From UBA6987 sp045617825 (GTDB lineage Bacteria; Bacillota; Clostridia; Lachnospirales; Lachnospiraceae), in NCBI GenBank assembly GCA_045617825.1, contig JAZLJI010000113.1, positions 1 through 9,819 of the forward strand: a stretch of 9,819 bases of DNA, read 5' to 3'. Of this stretch, positions 6,587 to 9,819 are shown piece after piece (positions within the stretch are counted from its first letter, which is position 1; every line of letters begins with the position of its first letter). Position numbers and translations under genes: made by a program. The notes beneath the pieces were generated by a model, which saw only the letters and a program-made list of their open reading frames with translations, was not told where the DNA came from and did not search any database.

Positions 6587-6628
6587 ACCGCCCACACGGA
6601 AATTTCACCGGTGGGCGGTTGACTTTTG
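6587..6628 (+). terminator. Intrinsic terminator after pyrI
   Basis: ACCGCCCAC (6587-6595) pairs perfectly with GTGGGCGGT (6611-6619), followed by TTGACTTTTG. The inner CGG and CCG can pair further. It begins 18 bp after the pyrI stop and marks the end of the pyr transcript. The T-run is interrupted, so efficiency may be moderate. Confidence 0.8.
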
Positions 6629-6647
6629 TCCGGGGAAAGACTACCAT
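6619..6647 (+). promoter_or_regulatory. Candidate sigma-A promoter for the nudC operon
   Basis: TTGACT at 6619-6624 (5 of 6 to TTGACA), a 17-bp spacer and TACCAT at 6642-6647 (4 of 6 to TATAAT). Transcription would start near 6654, about 23 bp before the nudC ATG. The -35 box overlaps the last base of the terminator stem and its T-tract. Confidence 0.6.
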
Positions 6648-6676
6648 AAGAGCAGTCTGAGACCCGAGGAGGGACT

Positions 6677-7501
6677 ATGATACAGGATATTGCTCCACAC
6701 GTTTACGATAATGCGTTCGCGCATCGCCGGGCGCCCCGGCCGGACGACTACGTGCTGTACAGCCGCGGCGGACGGGAACTGCTGATCCGGGAGGGCGGGC
6801 TTTGCGACTTCCCTCAGGTAAATTCCACCGGAACGGAAGGCTTAAGCTTCGGCTTTCTGATCGATGACCGTGCATTTTTCCTGGGAGAGGGAAGCCCGGA
6901 GCTCCCCGGCTTCACCTACGTCAAGGCCGCTGCCCTGCGCAGTCTGGAGCCGCGGCATCTGGCCTTTGCCGGGATTACCGGCCTGCAGCTGTCCCGCTGG
7001 ATGAGGAGCGAGCGCTACTGCGGCTGCTGCGGCACCGAGACCGAGCCCTCGAAGACCGAGCGGGCTTTCGTGTGTCCTGCCTGCGGACGCACCACCTATC
7101 CCCGGCTGATGCCTGCGGTGACCATCGCCGTGATGGACGGCGACCGGATGGTGGTCTCCACCTCCCGGGAACGGCCGAACGTCAATCTGGCCAATATCGC
7201 CGGATTTGTCGAGATCGGTGAGTCCTTCGAGGAATGCGTCCGCCGGGAGGTCCGGGAGGAGATCGGCCTGGAGGTCAAAAACATCCGCTATTACAAGAGC
7301 CAGCCCTGGTCCTTCTCCGATACGGTGATGATCGGCTTTTTCTGTGAGGCGGAGGGCGATACCACGCTGCACGTGGATGAGACGGAACTGAAGGCGGCCA
7401 GATGGATCCGCCGGGAGGAGCTGCCGGACAGAGGCGGAGAGGCCTCGCTGACGGCGGAAATGCAGAATTTGTTCCGTTTGGGAAAGGAACCGAAGATATG
7501 A
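6677..7501 (+). CDS. nudC: NADH pyrophosphatase / NAD-cap hydrolase family Nudix protein
   Basis: A 274-residue Nudix hydrolase. The family cleaves NADH to NMNH and AMP, and in E. coli also removes NAD caps from RNA 5' ends. A zinc ribbon is formed by C115/C118 and C133/C136. The Nudix box runs from G176 to L198 and fits G-x5-E-x7-REV-x-EE-x-GL exactly (E182, R190, E191, E194, E195, G197). SQPW at residues 208-211, just after the box, is the signature that separates NudC enzymes from other Nudix proteins; here it continues SFS rather than the common PFP. The ATG has AGGAGG at 6667-6672, with a short 4-bp gap. It is the first gene of its own unit and overlaps hslO by 4 bp. Confidence 0.93.
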   Translation: MIQDIAPHVYDNAFAHRRAPRPDDYVLYSRGGRELLIREGGLCDFPQVNSTGTEGLSFGFLIDDRAFFLGEGSPELPGFTYVKAAALRSLEPRHLAFAGITGLQLSRWMRSERYCGCCGTETEPSKTERAFVCPACGRTTYPRLMPAVTIAVMDGDRMVVSTSRERPNVNLANIAGFVEIGESFEECVRREVREEIGLEVKNIRYYKSQPWSFSDTVMIGFFCEAEGDTTLHVDETELKAARWIRREELPDRGGEASLTAEMQNLFRLGKEPKI

Positions 7502-8403
7502 GCGAAGAAATGAAAGATTACGTGGTCCGCGGCGTGGCTGCGGGCGGGACCATCAGAGCCTTTGCGGCATCCACCGGCCGGCTGACCGAGGAGGCAAGAC
7601 GCCGCCACGATACCAGCCCGGTGATGACCGCCGGTCTGGGAAGACTGCTGACGGCGGCAGCCATGCTCAGCATCCAGATGAAGGGCGAGGAGGACAAGCT
7701 GACCCTTAAGGTCACCGGCGACGGTCCCGGCAAGGGCCTGATCGCCGTGGCGGATTCCCACGGCCACGTCAAGGGCTTCGCACTGGAGCCCGGCGCCATC
7801 GTCCACTCCTCCGGCAACGGTAAGCTGAACGTGGGCGGCGCCATCGGCAAGGGCGAGCTGACGGTCACGAAGGACCTGGGCATGAAGGAGCCCTACAGCG
7901 GCACCTGCTCCCTGCAGACCGGAGAGATCGCCGAGGATCTGACCTATTATTTCTCCAAATCCGAGCAGACTCCGTCCTCCGTGGCGCTGGGCGTCCTGAT
8001 GAATAAGGAAAATACCGTGCGCTGCGCCGGCGGCTTCATGATCCAGCTGATGCCCAACGTCAGCGATGAGACGGCGGAGCGCCTGGAAAATATCATCCTG
8101 AGCCTGCCGCCGATCACCTCCATGCTGGAGGAGGGCGAGAAGCCGGAGGAGATCCTGGAGGATATCCTGGGCAGTCTGGATTTTGAGGTGCTGGAGAAGC
8201 AGGAGGTCAGCTTCTTCTGCGGCTGCAGCAAGGAAAAGGTGGAGACTGCCGTGGCCTCCATCGGCAAATTCGATCTGCTGGATCTGATGCTTTCCCAGGA
8301 AACGGTGGAGGCCCACTGCGACTACTGCAACACCTCCTATCACTTCAACCGGCAGGAAATGAAGGAGATTTTCAAGAAGTATTATAAGAAGGACAAGACC
8401 TGA
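7498..8403 (+). CDS. hslO: Redox-regulated molecular chaperone Hsp33
   Basis: A 301-residue cytoplasmic chaperone that is switched on by disulfide formation under oxidative stress. The N-terminal domain has the family segments YVVRGVAAGGTIRAFAA (residues 8-24), VTGDGPGKGL (72-81) and the glycine-rich stretch with SHGHVKGF. The C-terminal redox switch keeps all four zinc cysteines: C241 and C243 (CGC) with C274 and C277 (CDYC). An in-frame extension upstream to 7402 exists, but it lies inside nudC and lacks family similarity. The start at 7498 gives the ATGA overlap, an AAAGGA site about 8-10 bp upstream and the normal protein length; ATG at 7510 is a less likely alternative. Confidence 0.96.
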   Translation: MSEEMKDYVVRGVAAGGTIRAFAASTGRLTEEARRRHDTSPVMTAGLGRLLTAAAMLSIQMKGEEDKLTLKVTGDGPGKGLIAVADSHGHVKGFALEPGAIVHSSGNGKLNVGGAIGKGELTVTKDLGMKEPYSGTCSLQTGEIAEDLTYYFSKSEQTPSSVALGVLMNKENTVRCAGGFMIQLMPNVSDETAERLENIILSLPPITSMLEEGEKPEEILEDILGSLDFEVLEKQEVSFFCGCSKEKVETAVASIGKFDLLDLMLSQETVEAHCDYCNTSYHFNRQEMKEIFKKYYKKDKT

Positions 8404-8437
8404 GCAGGGACCGGCAGCGATCCGGAAGGGAGGGCCC

Positions 8438-9556
8438 ATGAAGAAACCGACGTTGAAAACGATCCTTAAGGAAGCGGGTAAGCTGCTGCTGGCCCTCATT
8501 CCGGCCGCCGTCGCCACGGCGCTGCATATCATTTCGGGAAGAAGCAAGGCATTTTCCGAATGGTTTGCCCAGCATATCCAGCCCCTGTGGGCCGGAAGCA
8601 TGGGCAGGCTGTGCAGCCTGATCCCCTGGTCGGTGAACGAGCTGGCCCTGTATATCCTGATCCCCCTGGCGATCGTCGCCCTGATCATCAATATCGTCAG
8701 GACCTACAGGAGGCAGCACAAGCATCCGAACTGGTTCCTGCGGTGGCTGCGCTGCGTGTTCCTGATCGCCGGCGGTCTGTGGCTGGCGGCCAATCTGGGC
8801 AACGGCGTCAATTATAACCGGATGACCTTTGCCGAGAAAAGCGGCCTCGGCACCGCGGGCGGCACGAAGGAAGAGCTGGCCCGGGTGGTGGAGGAGCTGG
8901 TCCGGGAGGTGAACCTGGCGTCGGAGAAGGTGGAACGGGACGGAAACGGCCTGTGCGTGATGCCGGAGGACTACCTGGAGACCTCCCGCCGGGTGATGAA
9001 GGAGCTGGGCGGCACCTACGACTTCCTGGACGTGTATTATCCCCGCCCCAAGGGCGTGATCTGGTCCACGTTCCTGTCGGAATGCAATATCACCGGTGTA
9101 TTTTCGCCCTTTACCGTGGAATGCCAGATCAATACGGATATCACCCCCTACAATCTGCCGCATACCGTCTGCCACGAGCTGGCCCATGCGGCGGGCTTCG
9201 AGCGGGAGGACGAGGCCAACTTCATCGGCTTCCTGGGCTGCATCCTTTCCGACGAGCCGGAGTTCGTCTACAGCGGATACATGCTGGGCTATATTTACGC
9301 CAGCAACGCGCTGTGGGGAGCGGACTACGACCGCTGGCTGGAGCTGTCCGGACAGCTTTGCCCGGAGGTCTGCGACGATCTGTCGGCGAATACGCAGTAC
9401 TGGAGCCGGTTCAAGAGCAAGGTGGCGGAGGTCTCGGAGAAGGTCAACGACGCCACGCTGAAGTTCAATAACCAGACGGACGGCGTGAAGAGCTACGGCA
9501 GGGTCGTGGATCTGATGCTGTCCTATTATCAGAAGAAGAGCGGCGACGAACCGTAA
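8438..9556 (+). CDS. DUF3810 family membrane protein with HExxH metallopeptidase motif
   Basis: A 372-residue protein. Three hydrophobic stretches are seen near residues 15-31, 66-87 and 104-120, so the N-terminus is membrane-embedded. The remainder is a soluble domain with HELAHAAGFEREDEANF at 246-262: H246, E247 and H250 would bind zinc, and E257 or E259 could be the third ligand. This pattern and layout match DUF3810, a family with a predicted but, as far as I know, unproven peptidase activity. GGAAGGGAGGG lies close before the ATG. The gap to hslO is 34 bp and a strong terminator follows, so it is probably co-transcribed with nudC and hslO. Substrate and function are unknown. Confidence 0.85.
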   Translation: MKKPTLKTILKEAGKLLLALIPAAVATALHIISGRSKAFSEWFAQHIQPLWAGSMGRLCSLIPWSVNELALYILIPLAIVALIINIVRTYRRQHKHPNWFLRWLRCVFLIAGGLWLAANLGNGVNYNRMTFAEKSGLGTAGGTKEELARVVEELVREVNLASEKVERDGNGLCVMPEDYLETSRRVMKELGGTYDFLDVYYPRPKGVIWSTFLSECNITGVFSPFTVECQINTDITPYNLPHTVCHELAHAAGFEREDEANFIGFLGCILSDEPEFVYSGYMLGYIYASNALWGADYDRWLELSGQLCPEVCDDLSANTQYWSRFKSKVAEVSEKVNDATLKFNNQTDGVKSYGRVVDLMLSYYQKKSGDEP

Positions 9557-9633
9557 GCGCCGCGGAAAATGCCCCTCCGGCCGGTACGGCGGAGCGCGGG
9601 CCGGCGGCGCGGGACGGCTGCCGGGAAGTTGAA

Positions 9634-9676
9634 GGGACGCGGAAGCGCCGGAAAACGGCGCCCGCGTTCCTTTTTT
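9634..9676 (+). terminator. Strong intrinsic terminator closing the nudC-hslO-DUF3810 unit
   Basis: Outer stem GGGACGCGG pairs with CCGCGTTCC (one G-T wobble), inner stem GCGCCG pairs with CGGCGC around GAAAA, and six T residues follow at 9671-9676. It starts 77 bp after the DUF3810 stop; the intervening 9557-9633 is GC-rich and I see no gene in it. Confidence 0.92.
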
Positions 9677-9683
9677 GCGGTTC

Positions 9684-9744
9684 TATAACAAATGTTGGGG
9701 TGTTGAGCAGCCCATGCTCTCCACTCAAACATTTTTGCGTTATA
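9684..9744 (+). other. Long palindrome near the putative IS end
   Basis: TATAAC (9684-9689) pairs with GTTATA (9739-9744), AAATGTT (9690-9696) with AACATTT (9728-9734), then GGGTG with CACTC (one wobble), then GAGCA with TGCTC around the loop GCCCA. Four extra bases, TTGC (9735-9738), are unpaired on the right side. The right foot overlaps the TATAAT box. Confidence 0.75.
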
Positions 9745-9746
9745 AT
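9741..9746 (+). promoter_or_regulatory. Perfect -10 box (TATAAT) before the terminal reading frame
   Basis: TATAAT matches consensus fully. The -35 at a 17-bp distance (TCTCCA, 9718-9723) is poor. Start of transcription would be near 9753, leaving a leader of about 50 nt before the ATG at 9803. Confidence 0.5.
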
Positions 9747-9754
9747 AAAAAAAG

Positions 9755-9794
9755 ACCTCCAAGCGCCAATGGTCCGCCAACCACACCTGGAGGT
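9755..9794 (+). promoter_or_regulatory. Hairpin that can hide the ribosome site of the terminal gene
   Basis: ACCTCCA (9755-9761) is a perfect complement of TGGAGGT (9788-9794), which contains the GGAGG ribosome site 9 bp before the ATG at 9803. Within the loop TGGT can pair with ACCA. Forming this stem would block initiation. Confidence 0.65.
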
Positions 9795-9802
9795 ACAAAA
9801 AA

Positions 9803-9819
9803 ATGCAGAATCATCTTAT
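9803..9819 (+). CDS. Start of an unidentified gene, probably a transposase (cut by window edge)
   Basis: ATG at 9803 with GGAGG at 9789-9793; only M-Q-N-H-L and two further bases are in the window. The product cannot be identified from five residues. The transposase guess rests on the AT-rich, palindrome-bearing leader and is tentative. Confidence 0.4.

Larger units (their letters stand above)
9679..9819 (+). mobile_element. Probable left end of an insertion sequence (ISL3-like?), cut by window edge
   Basis: Immediately after the terminator T-tract, base composition turns AT-rich. GGTTCTATAACAAATGTTGG at 9679 resembles, from memory, terminal repeats of Firmicute ISL3-type elements. It is followed by a long palindrome, a TATAAT box, a hairpin over a ribosome site and the start of a reading frame. 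Family assignment is an inference; the right end and transposase lie outside the window. Confidence 0.4.

Noticed and set aside
7402..7497. N-terminal extension of hslO back to the ATG at 7402
   Set aside because: It lies inside nudC in another frame, has no Hsp33 similarity, and the start at 7498 gives the normal length and an ATGA overlap.
7291..8691. A 466-codon open frame on the minus strand opposite nudC, hslO and DUF3810
   Set aside because: It lies antisense to three well-supported genes, has low-complexity composition rich in L, H, Q and G, and shows no recognisable motif; it reflects GC-rich codon use.
9684..9744. Palindrome as a second terminator
   Set aside because: No T-run follows the full stem, and a TATAAT box overlaps its right foot; an IS-end or regulatory role fits better.

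Overview
The window is GC-rich (roughly 60% by eye) and carries a de novo pyrimidine operon with the gene order and split dihydroorotate dehydrogenase (PyrK plus class 1B PyrD) typical of Firmicutes. The pyrB-pyrI pair, the Hsp33 and DUF3810 neighbours and the strong AGGAGG-type ribosome sites point to a GC-rich Clostridia member, such as a gut Lachnospiraceae or Oscillospiraceae relative. Genus cannot be told from the sequence.

Layout, all genes on +. Positions 1-3640 hold the C-terminal part of carB (cut by the window edge), pyrK, pyrD and pyrF, closely spaced or overlapping. Positions 3641-4594 hold no credible gene. This 954 bp gap contains a large imperfect inverted repeat (arms about 3701-3932 and 4221-4440), a 134-bp-period direct duplication (4077-4181 and 4211-4315), several internal hairpins, and four copies of a GC-rich palindromic 13-mer (4442-4543). 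Positions 4595-6569 resume the pathway with pyrE, pyrB and pyrI joined by 4-bp ATGA overlaps. An intrinsic terminator at 6587-6628 closes this block, and a promoter (TTGACT, 17 bp, TACCAT) overlaps its tail.

Positions 6677-9556 form a second unit: nudC (NADH pyrophosphatase), hslO (redox chaperone Hsp33) and a DUF3810 membrane protein with a HELAH metallopeptidase motif. It ends in a strong intrinsic terminator at 9634-9676. Right after that terminator the base composition turns AT-rich. The last 141 bp look like the left end of an insertion sequence: a long palindrome, a TATAAT box, a Shine-Dalgarno site that can be sequestered in a hairpin, and an ATG with five codons before the window ends.

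The pyr genes cover carbamoyl phosphate synthesis (CarB), carbamoyl aspartate formation (PyrB/PyrI), dihydroorotate oxidation (PyrD/PyrK), orotate phosphoribosylation (PyrE) and OMP decarboxylation (PyrF). Dihydroorotase (pyrC) is not here and carA would lie upstream. No PyrR-type attenuator was recognised. The least explained part is the repeat-rich gap that splits the pyr cluster.
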